A stretch of 64,000 bases of DNA from Adineta ricciae (taxonomy: Eukaryota > Rotifera > Eurotatoria > Adinetida > Adinetidae): positions 124,001 through 188,000 of the forward strand of contig CAJNOJ010000184.1 of the NCBI GenBank assembly GCA_905250025.1. The letters run 5' to 3'. A program made the translations under genes and the position numbers. This document shows positions 52,747 through 64,000 of this stretch, in pieces. Numbering within the stretch: position 1 is the stretch's first letter; every line of letters starts with the position of its first letter. Under the pieces are notes generated by a model that saw only the letters and a program-made list of their open reading frames with translations, was not told the origin of the DNA and ran no database searches.

Positions 52747-53517
52747 CTGAAATATAAAAAAAGTATGGATTCAGTGTCGATGATATTTTCTTGACATTCG
52801 TTGAAGGAAAAAAAGTCAATTGATTGACAATGGATTTTTTCTTTCTTTCGTTACTTTGTACTTTCTCCTTTCGCTTTTCTCTTGTTGTGTACACGCATGT
52901 CTTCATGATTATTGCCTGATTCTCACCCATCATACTATCATTATTGTACTTAAAATCCAACGAGGGTGTAAGTCAATGTCATAATGAAGATTATTTTCAA
53001 CTGATAGTACATATTTCATATGCAAAATAAACAAAAAGTTATATGATGAGAGTATATAGTTTTTTTTGTTTGAACTCGTATAAAACTTTCATCATTTGAG
53101 CAATTAAGTTGAGTGAATTGTAACAACAGGTATCATACTGGATGTTCCATTACGTTGATCAAAAGAAAATTTTGTATTTAGGTCTTGAATAAAAACCTTA
53201 TAGAGTTGAAGAGTGATGATGAGAAGATTTGTATAATGTTCAGAACAAAAACAAATGCAAGAGCAATGTTATGAATGCGTATTGAATACTGATAATGGTT
53301 TTAAACTTCACTTTTTCATTCATCAGATGAGAAAAGAAATCAATCATCACTGATAACCATATATATAAACATTATTTTTATCTATTTTCTTTAACTAATA
53401 TAATTCTTTCATCGTTACAAATCTATTGAAGTTACTTTTACATTAACTAAAGATGAATCATATACGTTGTTCATTGTAAACAAAAATATATTTATTTGAG
53501 AAACAAAAATAACAATT
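52747..53517. other. Intergenic, no gene seen
   Basis: This lies upstream of the phosphatase and downstream of the DNLZ gene, both on the minus strand. An 85-codon frame at 52703-52960 overlaps the phosphatase start in another frame and is not supported. The sequence is AT-rich. Confidence 0.35.
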
Positions 53518-54083
53518 TTAAACGTTCGTTACTTTACTCTCATTTATTAATACTTTATCTGTTGTCGTTTTTTCTTCTAACGTGGAGGATTGATCATCAG
53601 TTGGAACGGCAGTGATGCGATGTATCGTTTCACCTTTAGCTTGCAACATCTGAGCGATATTTCTGAACAGAAAATCAAAAACATGAATAATTTCTTTTCA
53701 AATCAATACCAACAACGAATTTCTTACTTGAATTTTCCATTTTGTGTTATATCTTTAAACCAACCTAAATTATCGGCGATTAAATGGAGATTTGAACATG
53801 AATCACAGCGAATAATAACAACTCCGTGTTCATATGATTGACGAGTAAATGTTTTTTGTAAAGTATGATTACATACTTTACAACGAAATTGAATTCCCAT
53901 TCGTTTTGATGCTTCTCCTTGATGAATGCTCGCTAAAGGAATTTTTGTTGGTTGATGTTTGATATCATTCAATTCTGATGAGTGATTTCGAAGAAAACAA
54001 CGTGAATAATTGATGAGAACTTTCGAAGATTGAACTGAAATTCTCGTAGTTGATACGAGACGGGTTAGGGCAAGACGAAACAT
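53518..54083 (-). CDS. DNLZ: DNL-type zinc finger protein, mitochondrial Hsp70 escort
   Basis: Two exons (54083-53728 and 53662-53518) give 166 residues. The N-terminal 40 residues are rich in Arg, Ser and Leu with no acidic residue until about 37, a typical mitochondrial targeting sequence. The zf-DNL domain follows (about 63-110), with zinc ligands C68, C71, C93 and C96 and the family signature HLIADNLGWF. Zim17/Tim15/DNLZ keeps mitochondrial Hsp70 soluble and so supports protein import and Fe-S cluster assembly. The charged C-terminal tail of about 48 residues is not conserved. Confidence 0.92.
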
Positions 54084-55055
54084 TGATATTAAAGTTCTAG
54101 TAGAATGTAGAAGAAAAATTCACATGCAATGATCATTGTTGATTGGTTTCAAAGAACGAAACGAATCAGATTACTATACAGTTGATGTCGCTTTTGTTCG
54201 TTTCTTAGACTAACCATCGAGTTTCCACTTCTTTCTCTCTGTGAGAGGAAATATTGAATGGAAACACGTACAAGTTCAGCAGGTAAGATTCTTTTACTTT
54301 CGATTCTGATTTCACACGTTAAGTTTCTATAATAACGTAGATCGATTAAAAAAAAGAAATGCATATATGTGTGGTAGGACAAGTTGTTCTTAATTTTCTT
54401 TAATGATTGATCTAGATAGTGACGTGTTTTAATTTGCATAGAATACGGTCAATTATCTTAGTAAATATTCCCGTTCAGTAAATTGAGTTTCTGTAATCCG
54501 TTATAAGAAGGTATGTTTTCTTTCGACATAGATATTTGACTTACAGAACGGTATGTTAAAAAGCAAAGTGATATACAATCTAATCTAGTTCATGGTGATC
54601 AAATGTATTGAGTACATTCGTTACACTAAGAATAACTGGAAGAATTCGAGGTACCAAATTGTCATTTATAATTAACTAGTTAAGTGCCTTGTGTTAGTAC
54701 TCTTTATAACCTAGGAAACGTATTTTACGTCTTCTGTTTATTATGAGATAGACTTTTCTCAAAACTTCTTGAATAATCTATTTGAATCAATGACAGTTTT
54801 TTTTCGGATGTGAATAACACCACATCCAATTATTTTACATGAAAACTATTGTCTATGTCATATGTCAGCATTTTCATTCAATGTGATCGTGTACTTCAGA
54901 CACGACATCACGAATAGAAATTGCATTAATTATCATTGTATATATGTGTGCATGCGTGAAATGATGTAGCAAATAGTCACATTATGTGTATAAAGATCGA
55001 TGTTTTCCTTCTTTTCTCATAACATCTCTAGATATTCAATTGAAAAACTTCGGTA
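54084..55055. other. Intergenic, no gene seen
   Basis: This is a divergent spacer between DNLZ and GPCR paralogue 2. A 96-codon minus frame at 54149-54439 shows no domain or signal. Promoters of both genes are expected here. Confidence 0.35.
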
Positions 55056-56024
55056 ATGTCGGTAGCTGATGTTGTTACTCAAATTAATCGTTATTTCGCT
55101 TCGTGCATTTTCATTTTCGGTTGTGTGGGAAATATTTTGAATATTCTCGTTTTATCACAACGAACACTTCGGTCAAATTCATGTGCATCGTTATTTCTTG
55201 GTTCATCCATCGCTGGTCTATGCTCACTTATTGCTGGACTCACACCTCGAATGTTAAGTGGTATTGCTGTTGATCTTTCCGAAACAAATCAAATATTATG
55301 TAAATTTCGTGGTTTTACATTATTCACATCTCGTGCGATTGCATTCTGGTTGATTATGTTAGCCACTATTGACCGATGGCTTTTATCTTGTCCTGATGTA
55401 CATCGTCGACATCTTAGCACTATAAAGAACTCTAATCGAAGTACAGCCGTTGTTGTGTTTCTTTCAATTATACTTCACTCCGAATGTTTCTATTGTTACA
55501 ATTCAAATCTTGTTAATACTCCAGGCAAATGTTTTAGCAATGGAATCGTTTGTCGTTTGATAAATGATATGTTATTTGCTGCTTGTACTATTCTCATACC
55601 TCTATGTGTAATGACAACTTTTGGTTTTTTGACACTTGGAAATATTCGTCGAGCTCGAAATCAGATTCATTCGGGTCAAATTTCAGTTGCGAGTCAAAAT
55701 AAAGGCACTGCTGCTATACGCTCGAAAAGATCGAAGAAAACGGATCATCGCCTTTTAATAATGCTTTTAGTGCAAGTAGTGCTGCTTGCTATGTTAACAA
55801 TTCCGTCATCAATTGAAAAATTTTATTCAACGTTAACAGCAGATGTTGTTAAATCCACATCCCGTGCAGCAACGGAGAATTTAATCTACAATTCTGCTCT
55901 TCTGTTAACATATCTGGCAAATGGAATACCATTTTATGTATATACTCTCAGTGGTGGAAGTGTTTTTCGAAAAGCATTTTTCGATTTGATACGTACAATT
56001 ACTCGGAAGGTGATTGGACGTTAA
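55056..56024 (+). CDS. Rhodopsin-like GPCR, paralogue 2
   Basis: This is an intronless receptor of 322 residues with seven hydrophobic segments. It has the same landmarks as paralogue 1: GNILNILVLSQRTLR in segment 1, TIDRWLLSC after segment 3, a basic KRSKKTDHRLL before segment 6, and IPFYVYTLSGGSVFRK at the end of segment 7. As in paralogue 1, DRY is DRW and NPxxY is absent. It is closest to paralogue 3 (shared LSGGSVFRKA). The ligand is unknown, probably a peptide. A 250-base-arm hairpin lies 170 bases downstream. Confidence 0.8.
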   Translation: MSVADVVTQINRYFASCIFIFGCVGNILNILVLSQRTLRSNSCASLFLGSSIAGLCSLIAGLTPRMLSGIAVDLSETNQILCKFRGFTLFTSRAIAFWLIMLATIDRWLLSCPDVHRRHLSTIKNSNRSTAVVVFLSIILHSECFYCYNSNLVNTPGKCFSNGIVCRLINDMLFAACTILIPLCVMTTFGFLTLGNIRRARNQIHSGQISVASQNKGTAAIRSKRSKKTDHRLLIMLLVQVVLLAMLTIPSSIEKFYSTLTADVVKSTSRAATENLIYNSALLLTYLANGIPFYVYTLSGGSVFRKAFFDLIRTITRKVIGR

Positions 56025-56194
56025 AGAGAATTAACTGTCTTCTTTTATTTCAATCAAATTGCTCTACTTTGAAAATGTATTATATTACAAACAAATTTCT
56101 TTTTTTTTCGAACGACAAAATGTAATTTACAGAACTAGGAGACAATGAATATCCACTTTTTCTCAAGTTATGCATCTAGATTGTAACTTACGAA

Positions 56195-56758
56195 AGAACA
56201 TATTTTAGGCATTCAAACAGTTTAGATCCCATGTTTTGGTAGTAAGTAGTTCTCATTGAGGTATGAAAAACCTCAAAAGGATCTGTGTCCTTGTTCCTGA
56301 GTTGTGATCATTTTACTCGATTTTTGACTTGTTGCAAGGTGTTTCGATAAAATGCCAATGAGATTTTGTCTATAGATAGGGTTTTGTCGATACCAGATTG
56401 TTCTACAAATATCAACCCGAACGAACATTTTCTTCATGTGATAAGAATTTCCCAGGCAAATCAGTTTTTTTTCGAATGATTGATAAAATACAAGATGTTT
56501 TAAAATTCTGTTATCATATGAAGAAAATATTCGTTCGGGTTGATATTTATAGAACGATCTGGTATCGACAACACCCTATCTATAGACAAAATCTCATTGG
56601 CATTTTATCGAAACACCTTGCAACAAGTCAAAAATCGAGTAAAACGATCACAACTCAGGAACAAGGACACAGATCATTTGGAGGTTTTTCATACCTCAAT
56701 GAGAACTACTTACTACCAAAACATGGGATCTAAACTGTTTGAATGCTTAAATATGTTC
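56195..56758. repeat. Large inverted repeat (hairpin, ~250-bp arms)
   Basis: The left arm, about 56195-56450, is the reverse complement of the right arm, about 56513-56758, with roughly one mismatch per 15 bases and a spacer of about 62 bases. Landmarks are TAGATCCCATGTTTTGGTAG on the left and CTACCAAAACATGGGATCTA (as plus-strand complement) on the right. No coding capacity is convincing, although frames exist in the right arm. Transcripts across it would form a long RNA hairpin. It may be a foldback transposon or a locus that produces small RNAs. Confidence 0.85.
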
Positions 56759-57614
56759 CGTTGTTAGACATGTTTTTAGTAATTCACATTATACGACTTG
56801 TAAAAACATGTCAATTCAAATTTGTGTTTATTATATGTTTACAACGAGTTGTCTTCATTTTCTTGATTGAAAGATATGAAAATGTAAAAATAAATCCAAA
56901 AGATCTTCACTGATGAGTAAATCCTGTATATTATCAGCGACGAAGAGCCGTAGAATCAATGGTAAATGATGAAAATCTCTGAAATGGAAATATTTAGTGA
57001 TGATATATATTGTCCTTTAACATTGTTCAACTATTCGAAACGCAGTCCAGTCGAGAATGATTCTCAATAAATAATGACACACATAAGGAAGGATTAAATC
57101 CTGCAATGAATTCCGAGAGAACTTTATTTCTAAATAAATCAATGTTTATAAATCAGATAGAGTTTTGTTTTCTTCATAAGAGTCATACATTTTACGATTG
57201 ATTTTATTTAACAGACAACAATCATATCAGCTATACATTTGCATTATTTGAACATTTATTTTCGTTAAAATAACTTATATTCTGCGATGATTGTTTTTAA
57301 TTGTGTCTTATTTAAATTAACATAGGTGAACCCGTACGAAGTGCTCATAATATAATATACTGATATGTTCAGAATCAGAAGAAACCATACATATACGGTT
57401 GAAAATAGATCTTGTTTAATGTTATATCGATAGAAGCCTACCGAAAATAGTACGATAATTAGTTTTTTTTGGATGAGCAGAAAAAAGTAGATCACATTCA
57501 GTTGACTTTTGTTTTTAGTATATAAATATTGTTGCTTGATTTCAATGAGGATTTCTTATAATTTTCAAATCTTTTCTAGGTATCAATTAGTGGTCAATAT
57601 CCAAGAGAGAGAAA
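56759..57614. other. Intergenic, no gene seen
   Basis: This is the spacer between the large hairpin and GPCR paralogue 3. It is AT-rich. A 76-codon minus frame at 57265-57495 has hydrophobic stretches but no family resemblance. Confidence 0.35.
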
Positions 57615-58613
57615 ATGCATTCGCCATCGGCTGAGATCATAATCGTTAATTATATGAAAAGTATTCTTGCTCAAATCAATTTCTATTTTGGTTTATTTAT
57701 TTTTGTGTTTGGAATTTTTGGAAATATGTTGAACATTCTCGTTTTATCTCGAAGATCTCTTCGTTACAATCCATGTATTATTATTTTTATTGCATCATCC
57801 ACTACTGGTATCATTGCTATTCTCTCTGGTCTAACTTCACGTGTTATATCCGGAATTACTGTTGATCTATCTGCAACTGTCAATTGGATTTGCAAATTTC
57901 GTGGTTTTATTCTATTCACTTCTCGTGCAGCAACATTTTGGTTAATTATGTTAGCCACAATCGATCGATGGCTCTTGTCATCGACCGATGCTAATCGTAG
58001 ACACAAGAGTTCGAAGAAAAACTCCTTACGAGGTATATTGGCTATAACATTCATATCGATTCTGCTTCATGCTCAATTATTCTATTGTTATGAAGCTAAC
58101 CTGACCGATACACCATTGAAATGTTTCTCAAGAAATGTCGCGTGTCGTTTAGTAAACGATTTAACGTTTGCAATTATTGCTATTCTTTGTCCGTTAGTAT
58201 TGATATTAGTTTTTGGTTGGTTGACTATATTAAATACACACAAAACTCTTTTACGTGTTGGACCTGCAACTTTAACGGTTAATGCAAGAAATAGTCAAGT
58301 CATTCGAAATAAAAAACGATCAAGAAAAACCGATCAACATTTGTTAACAATGCTTTTCGTTCAGGTTATTTTTCTTGCCATATTCACACTTCCACTTGCT
58401 ATTCAAAAACTTTATGCGACGCTGACAACAAATGTACCAAAGTCATTGTTACAAACAACAATTGAAGATTTTATCTATCAAATTGCTTTAATTTGTACGT
58501 ATTTTGCAACGGCAATGCCCTTCTATGTCAATACACTCAGTGGTGGAAGTGTTTTTCGAAAGGCTATGATGAGCCTGAAAGAATCTGTTATTCAACAAAT
58601 CTTATGTCGTTGA
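57615..58613 (+). CDS. Rhodopsin-like GPCR, paralogue 3
   Basis: This is an intronless receptor of 332 residues. It shares with paralogue 2 the segments LFTSRAATFWLIMLATIDRW, KKRSRKTDQHLLTMLFVQV and NTLSGGSVFRKA. Seven hydrophobic segments span about residues 20-305, and DRW again replaces DRY. The two lie 1.6 kb apart in the same orientation, which indicates tandem duplication. Paralogue 1 is more distant in both position and sequence. Confidence 0.8.
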   Translation: MHSPSAEIIIVNYMKSILAQINFYFGLFIFVFGIFGNMLNILVLSRRSLRYNPCIIIFIASSTTGIIAILSGLTSRVISGITVDLSATVNWICKFRGFILFTSRAATFWLIMLATIDRWLLSSTDANRRHKSSKKNSLRGILAITFISILLHAQLFYCYEANLTDTPLKCFSRNVACRLVNDLTFAIIAILCPLVLILVFGWLTILNTHKTLLRVGPATLTVNARNSQVIRNKKRSRKTDQHLLTMLFVQVIFLAIFTLPLAIQKLYATLTTNVPKSLLQTTIEDFIYQIALICTYFATAMPFYVNTLSGGSVFRKAMMSLKESVIQQILCR

Positions 58614-59171
58614 ATAATAATTTTCGAATTTTTTTCTATCATTTGGTTGGAACTAAAAACACTCGTTCAAATACATATTCTCCAATTATTGCTGTTGTAT
58701 ATTTCATTCTAAATGTAAATATGTTTTAATCTACATATGTTCAACGTTCTAGTAGAAGGCTACGACGTGGTATCAATCATTTAGATTTTCTACTTTCATT
58801 AGTCTTCTAAATAAATTTCCGGCCATGTAACGCACTTCATTACTAAGAAGCTACTTGTTAACAGTAAATCCTTGTTCTGCCATTGAATATATAGATGTCC
58901 TGTTTTGATGATAAGTTTAACACATGAAATGACTATTTCTACGATGTTTTCAAATAAAATATGCATGACTACAATCTCTGCAGATTGTTAAATCACAATT
59001 TTAACTAGACAGATACTTGAAATTTTTAGATATTCTTCGAAAAAACCCAGGAGTTGTGCGTAGAGGACAAACAATATTCAACTCAATATGGCCTCACCAA
59101 TCGAATTTTACGTTGCTATATATCTATCAAAATCTTCTTCATTTTATAGAATATTTTGATTTTATTCAACC
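58614..59171. other. Intergenic, no gene seen
   Basis: The 3' flank of GPCR paralogue 3 and the promoter region of the peptidase gene lie here. No open frame or repeat is worth reporting. Confidence 0.35.
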
Positions 59172-61135
59172 ATGTTTCTTCGAAGTTTAGCTCAAAGAGC
59201 TGGTAGATTAACAACACGATCTTCAGTAAACTATTTAGCATTGTGTTTTAGTAAAATACAACATAATTTTTCTTAGTTTCGATGTCTGACAACTGCAATA
59301 AAAACAAATCCATCAGTAACACAGCAACAAACTCTTCTCAATGTTCCCGAAACGCGTGTAACTGCAATTAAAAGCGGTTTACGTATAGCATCGGAAGATT
59401 ATGGATTGCCTACATGTACTGTTGGTGTATGGATCGATGCTGGAAGTCGATTTGAAACAGCAGAAAATAACGGTACAGCTCATTTTCTTGAACATATGGC
59501 TTTCAAAGTATTAGATAAATCGATTTTGTCAAATGAAATACGAATTCAGTACTTAGGGAACCAATAAACGAACACAACGTGAACTTGAGCTTGAAGTAGA
59601 AAATCTTGGCGCTCATCTTAACGCGTACACGTCAAGAGAACAGACGGTATACTATGCGAAATGTTTTAGCAAAGATTTACCACAGAGTAAGTTCGAAATT
59701 TGATATGGTTTATCCTCAAAACGATGTATTTTATGATAGTTGTGGAATTGCTTTCTGATATTGTGCAAAATAGTCGATTTGGTGAAGAAGAAATTGAACT
59801 TGAACGTCATACAATCTTGCGCGAAATGCAAGAAATTGAAAATAATCTTCAAGAAGTTACTTTTGATCATTTGCATGCAACTGCTTTTCAAGGTACACCT
59901 TTGGGTCGAACTATTCTTGGTCCATCAGAAAATATCAAGTAAATTAACTTTCGCAAAAGTCTTTCTTTTAATATTCTTTCTTTTTCAAAAAATTCAAGAT
60001 CAATCAAAAAAGCTGATTTACTGAAATATGTTAAAACACATTACCGAGCACCACGTATTGTCTTGGCTGCTGCTGGTGGTGTTAATCATGAACAATTAGT
60101 TCGTTTGAGTGAAGAACATTTTGCCAAATTGAATGCCAATCAATCAGGAGAAACACTTGATCTTACACCATGCCGGTATATCTGTCAAGATATCTTTTGC
60201 GATGACAGAATATCAGTCATCTTTCATTTCTTTTAGTTTTACTGGAAGTGAGATTCGTATTCGAGACGATGATATGCCATTAGCTCATATTGGCATTGCT
60301 GTGGAAAGTACGGGTTGGGCTGATGCTGATACTATCCCATTGATGGTTGCATCGACAATTATTGGCAATTGGGACAGGTATAGATAGACACTCGAAAGTA
60401 TTTATTTTAAATTCGTTTCTTTAGATCGATGGCTGGCGGTGGTCATGTTGCAACACGTCTCGGTCAACAAGCAGTCAAATACAATCTATGTCACTCATAT
60501 CAAGCCTTTAATACATGCTATACTGATACTGGTCTATGGGGGACGTATTTAGTAACTGACCGAATGAAAATTGATGACGCTATGAGTGCCATACAAGATG
60601 AATGGTATTGTGCTCTAGATGTGATTCAAATTTGTTCAATAAGTTACGATTTTAGGTGTCGCATTGCAACAGCATGTACAGATATTGAAGTAACAAGAGC
60701 TAAGAATCTTTTGAAAACCAATATGTTACTAATGCTTGATGGATCAACACCAATTTGCGAAGATATCGGACGGTTCGTTTTCCACAAAACTGAACTATTA
60801 ATCAACGACATATTAACTTTGATCTTTTTCAGTCAACTACTATCTTACGGCCGACGTATTCCTCTCCACGAACTCGACGCGCGCATTGATGTAAGTGTCT
60901 CTTCGACAACAATGACAAAATCAGTTCAATTTCAAATCTAGGCCGTAAATGCAAACACAGTAATGGCGGTTATGAAACAATATGTTTATAATCATTGTCC
61001 AGCTATTGCTGCCGTCGGTTAGTTCAATCTATTATGAATGTCAGCATGAAAAAAGAAAGACTTTTTTTAGGTCCAATTGAACAATTACGTGAATATAATC
61101 GAACACGTAGTCGAATGTACACCGTGGCACATTAA
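59172..61135 (+). CDS. PMPCB: Mitochondrial-processing peptidase subunit beta
   Basis: Eleven exons (59172-59225, 59277-59507, 59557-59686, 59740-59938, 59999-60175, 60237-60377, 60425-60604, 60656-60772, 60833-60890, 60942-61017, 61071-61135) give 475 residues, against about 489 for the human subunit. The first exon encodes a basic, hydrophobic presequence ([17 protein letters not shown]). The inverted zinc motif HFLEH (residues 87-91), the following MAFKGT, and the downstream [13 protein letters not shown] helix that supplies the third ligand identify the catalytic M16 subunit. With the alpha subunit it removes presequences from imported matrix proteins. Introns are 45-66 bases and interrupt conserved sequence cleanly. 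Confidence 0.94.
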
Positions 61136-61530
61136 ACAAACAGTATCATAGATACTTTTGATGATATACGAGCACCGATCCTATTTATACAGACTCGATA
61201 ACAGATGGTTTTCTTTCTCGTTAATGTTAACAATAAATGTAGAGATTGATCTGTTACTTTGTTTATCGAATAAAAGAACGAAGTTTTTCATTCTCATCTC
61301 AATATGTCAATCTGAATTCTCTTCAACATGTCCAATCGATGCAGTCACTTGTTTTTTTATTGTGCGTTCTCTTTCTGCATCGCCATAAGAATACTTCACT
61401 GATGGAGGTAACCGTTCTTCAATTCCCATATGGTTGGCCGTTAGATGCATTGACTACCGTAATGGCAAGGCATTCTTCTTTTCTTTTGAAAGATTTACGT
61501 GGTCGATCATCTAATTAAATTTTCAAAAAA
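61136..61530. other. Intergenic or 5' leader, no gene seen
   Basis: The spacer before CCDC61 contains overlapping open frames on both strands between about 61246 and 61518. None has a recognisable domain or clear splice partners, so nothing is called. Confidence 0.35.
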
Positions 61531-63518
61531 ATGAAAGAGTCCGTTTATCTTCCAAGTCATTCACCACGTGTGTGTATAAATGAAGTAGTAATTCGTCATC
61601 GCTCATATATTATTTCAATGTCGATTGATAACAATTCTGACCGATCACGAATCAATATTCAAGTTGAAGCAAAAGAAACTGCTGAACAGTGGAGATCGAG
61701 TTTTGATGTTAATGGTAAATGTATTTCTGTATTGAAGTTTTTCTGTTAATCTTTGTTTCTTTCTTTGCAAACAGCAATCGAAACAATGACGGCGAAAACT
61801 GGCAATTATAAGCCATTTCTTGTTTTTATTGAAATGTTAGAAAATTCGATCAATAAAGTAAATTCTGTAGATTTCCTTTAGTTTCTAGTAAAATAATCTC
61901 TTTTCATTAGACAAGTCCTTCGGTTAGTCTTGATTTTTTAACTTCTGCTGACCTCGATATGATACGAAAAAAACGTAACGAAGAAACGAAACGATTGTCT
62001 ACTAAGCGTTATTTAATTTTGATATACAAAACTGAATATGATTCTACTAATTACGTTCTGTCACTTCGATACTTCGACAAAACAATTCCGATCAATCCAA
62101 CAGATCGAATCCATCAATTAACAATCGAAAACCAGTTGTTAAAATCTCAAGTAAAACTTCCCTGAACAAAAATCGTTCTGTGATATGATTCTTTGTTTAA
62201 TTTAGCTTCGTTCCGATACTGAACGATCTGATGTACAATTAGAGTAAGTTCAAATGATTTCATCGACTCATGTAAACTACTTTCGAATAGACGTTTGGAT
62301 TTGAGTAACATCTTTAATGATCATCACTATTTATCAATGAACCATTTAAAAGAAAAAGATGAACAAATTGATTTTCTACGTCAAATGGTTCGTAGAAATG
62401 AAGAAGCTTTGATCAAAGCACGAATTCGTTTACAACAAACAAAAACGATAAAAGATACTCGTTGTAAAACATTCTATGATCAAGTTCGTTTCGTTTTTAC
62501 GTGACAATCGACGAAAGGAAAACACTCACACTTCTATCATATAGATTGACTCTTTAAAGACATCAGAAAGACAATGGAAAGCAAAAGTGAAAGTTCTAAC
62601 AGATGAAATTTCTTTCTTGAAACGAAAGTGAGTTTGATCAATTGGAAAACTAAGTTTTCACTTGATTCTTAACCGCTTTAGTCATTCTTTGAACGATTCT
62701 CAACAACATCCCAAAAGATCATTTCGTTTGACATCGAATAATCAATCTCAACGTCGTTGTGTAACCAGCTGCCAACGATTACCATCAGCATACGGTACGT
62801 TTTCTACTCACATCTTTTCTTATCTAATCAAGTTTCTACAGACTCGTCAAATCGGTTCAACCCAACTGCCTATATCAATGCGAAAAATGAAAAACTACAA
62901 CAAATTGAACGACAAAAGTAGCAGCGCTATTTTACTATACTAAAGATGAAACAAATATTATACATTTCAGAAAAAAAGACACTCGTCGAGCACTGAGTGC
63001 CGGTCGTTCTCGTTCGGATCCCGATCTCAGTGGTAAAAACACGACGTTAGTATTTATCACATTCTCTTTCCTCTTTTCAAGATGTTACACTAAAACATGC
63101 AAACAATACTAAGAGTCAAAACTTAAGGTATTTCTACCATCGATATTTCATTCTCTTTACAAACTTATCTTTGTGTATCTACAGTCGAAAACATTCGAAC
63201 AATCGTGATTATTATCAATCAAACGATTCTTTTGATTCCGTATGCTAATTCGAATCGGAATTCATATCTTTTCAATGTTAATTATTTGTAAAGGATATTG
63301 AACGTTTATCATCGCCTCTCGTTTTACATGGACCTGCATCACATAACTCTACAATTCTTCATGTACCTGAACAAAGTATTGATCTAATTTTTGTAAATGT
63401 TAATCTTATTTTGGCTTTTGTAGATGAAATTTCCACAATTGTCAATCACATCACTGATATTGATCAACATTTGCACTCATTACAAAAGTTTTATTCACAA
63501 AATGTTTCTATTCGTTAA
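61531..63518 (+). CDS. CCDC61: CCDC61/VFL3 basal-body protein
   Basis: Twelve exons (61531-61714, 61775-61857, 61911-62150, 62206-62243, 62291-62483, 62545-62627, 62682-62794, 62842-62917, 62971-63032, 63082-63127, 63185-63239, 63294-63518) give 465 residues. The N-terminal 140 residues match the CCDC61 head, an XRCC4/SAS-6-like fold, with TAEQWRSSFD, TAKTGNYKPF and SVSLDFLTSADL. A coiled coil covers about residues 155-280. A basic Ser/Arg-rich linker (RRALSAGRSRSDPDLSG) and a short C-terminal helix follow. CCDC61 (VFL3 in algae) binds microtubules and sets basal-body and ciliary orientation, fitting a ciliated animal. In the last exon a 42-base stretch looks like a mini-intron (GTAAAT ... 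GTAG), but only reading through it keeps the frame. Confidence 0.9.
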
Positions 63519-63821
63519 TTGTTTCTTTAACAGATTGTACAGGAAAATCATACTAAAAATAATATATTTATTAAGACTTACAAAACGGAAATGAATTATT
63601 CAAATAAAGGAAATCATATCTCCGAACTTGAATTCATTTAATTGAAATTAAACAATATATCTATTTAAAAAAATAGGTTTATTCGTGTAGAAAATCAGTT
63701 AATATCTTTGATCTATACACCAGAAAGCGGGCGATGTTTTCATTCAAAAGAAACAAAGTAAAATACAAAAGACACCAAAATAAAACGAAATAACATAAGA
63801 TGGAATTGAGAAAATTTTTTT

Positions 63822-64000
63822 TTAAGATACTGGATATGGTTGGGATTGTTGTTGTTGTTGTTGACAATATTGTTCTTCCTCATCTTCATCTTCGCGAACA
63901 AGACGAATAGCTTCCGTTGCTAATCGAACAATTAACGGACCTAAGAGAGCGCCCCATGCACCAAGCAATTCTAATCCACCAAAAATGGTCAATAGTAATA
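63822..64000 (-). CDS. C-terminal end of TMEM245-like (AI-2E transporter family) membrane protein, partial
   Basis: The frame enters from the right edge and ends at the TAA at 63824-63822. The visible 58 residues include a hydrophobic helix with TIFGGLELLGAWGALLGPLI, then a charged tail with an acidic run (EDEDEEEQ) and a Gln run coded by the TTG microsatellite at about 63841-63862. The GGL...GxxGALLGPL pattern is that of the last membrane segment in the AI-2E transporter/TMEM245 family. With only one exon visible the assignment is tentative. Confidence 0.5.
   Translation of the reverse strand, partial: LLLTIFGGLELLGAWGALLGPLIVRLATEAIRLVREDEDEEEQYCQQQQQQSQPYPVS

Noticed and set aside
61316-61450. 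Minus-strand 40-codon frame with protein-like composition upstream of CCDC61
   Set aside because: It is very short, overlaps a plus-strand frame of equal quality, and has no identifiable splice partner or family.

Overview
The window is nuclear DNA of a small, AT-rich invertebrate genome, most likely a bdelloid rotifer. The evidence is mixed. Most genes have many short spliceosomal introns (about 45-75 bases, GT...AG) and sit close together on both strands. A fungal-like, intronless GH55 glucanase is embedded among animal genes, as is common in bdelloids through horizontal transfer. There are rotifer-style type II membrane proteins, intronless rhodopsin-like receptors and an Argonaute. The species assignment is inference; no marker gene for species identity is present. 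Exon coordinates were worked out by hand from GT/AG sites and reading-frame continuity, and every complete multi-exon model closes in frame.

Layout. 1-8.9 kb: 3' part of a type II membrane protein (-), a small acidic coiled-coil protein (+), a six-LIM-domain protein (+) converging on a secreted GH55 exo-beta-1,3-glucanase-like protein (-), and a secreted protein with two Ly6/three-finger domains (-). 10-15 kb: a class A GPCR (+), then a TRIM-like propeller protein and a RING/TRAF-type E3 ligase, adjacent on (-). 15.9-21.4 kb: a ClC-3/4/5-type Cl-/H+ exchanger (+), a cysteine-rich secreted protein (-) and a coiled-coil protein (-). 22.4-27.6 kb: a Tip60/KAT5-like MYST acetyltransferase without a recognisable N-terminal half, followed by a tandem array of its own 3' region that carries a 542-base inverted-repeat transposon. 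27.7-37.6 kb: two nearly identical 3.9-kb segmental duplicates, each with an F-box gene, plus a truncated third copy. Single N characters mark the junctions. 38.4-45.6 kb: AMPK alpha (+) with an antisense tRNA-Gly in one intron, a GT11 fucosyltransferase (-) and a proline-rich protein (+). 47-54 kb: an Argonaute with a degraded slicer site (+), a HAD phosphatase (-) and the mitochondrial Hsp70 escort DNLZ (-). 55-58.6 kb: two more GPCR paralogues flanking a near-perfect hairpin of about 250-base arms. 59-64 kb: mitochondrial processing peptidase beta (+), the basal-body protein CCDC61 (+) and the end of a TMEM245-like membrane protein (-).

There is no operon-like logic; most genes are unrelated housekeeping genes. 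The unusual content is the slicer-degenerate Argonaute, the glucanase with an extra cysteine-rich N-terminus, the repeat-rich 22-38 kb interval with assembly junctions, and two large inverted repeats that could give double-stranded RNA.
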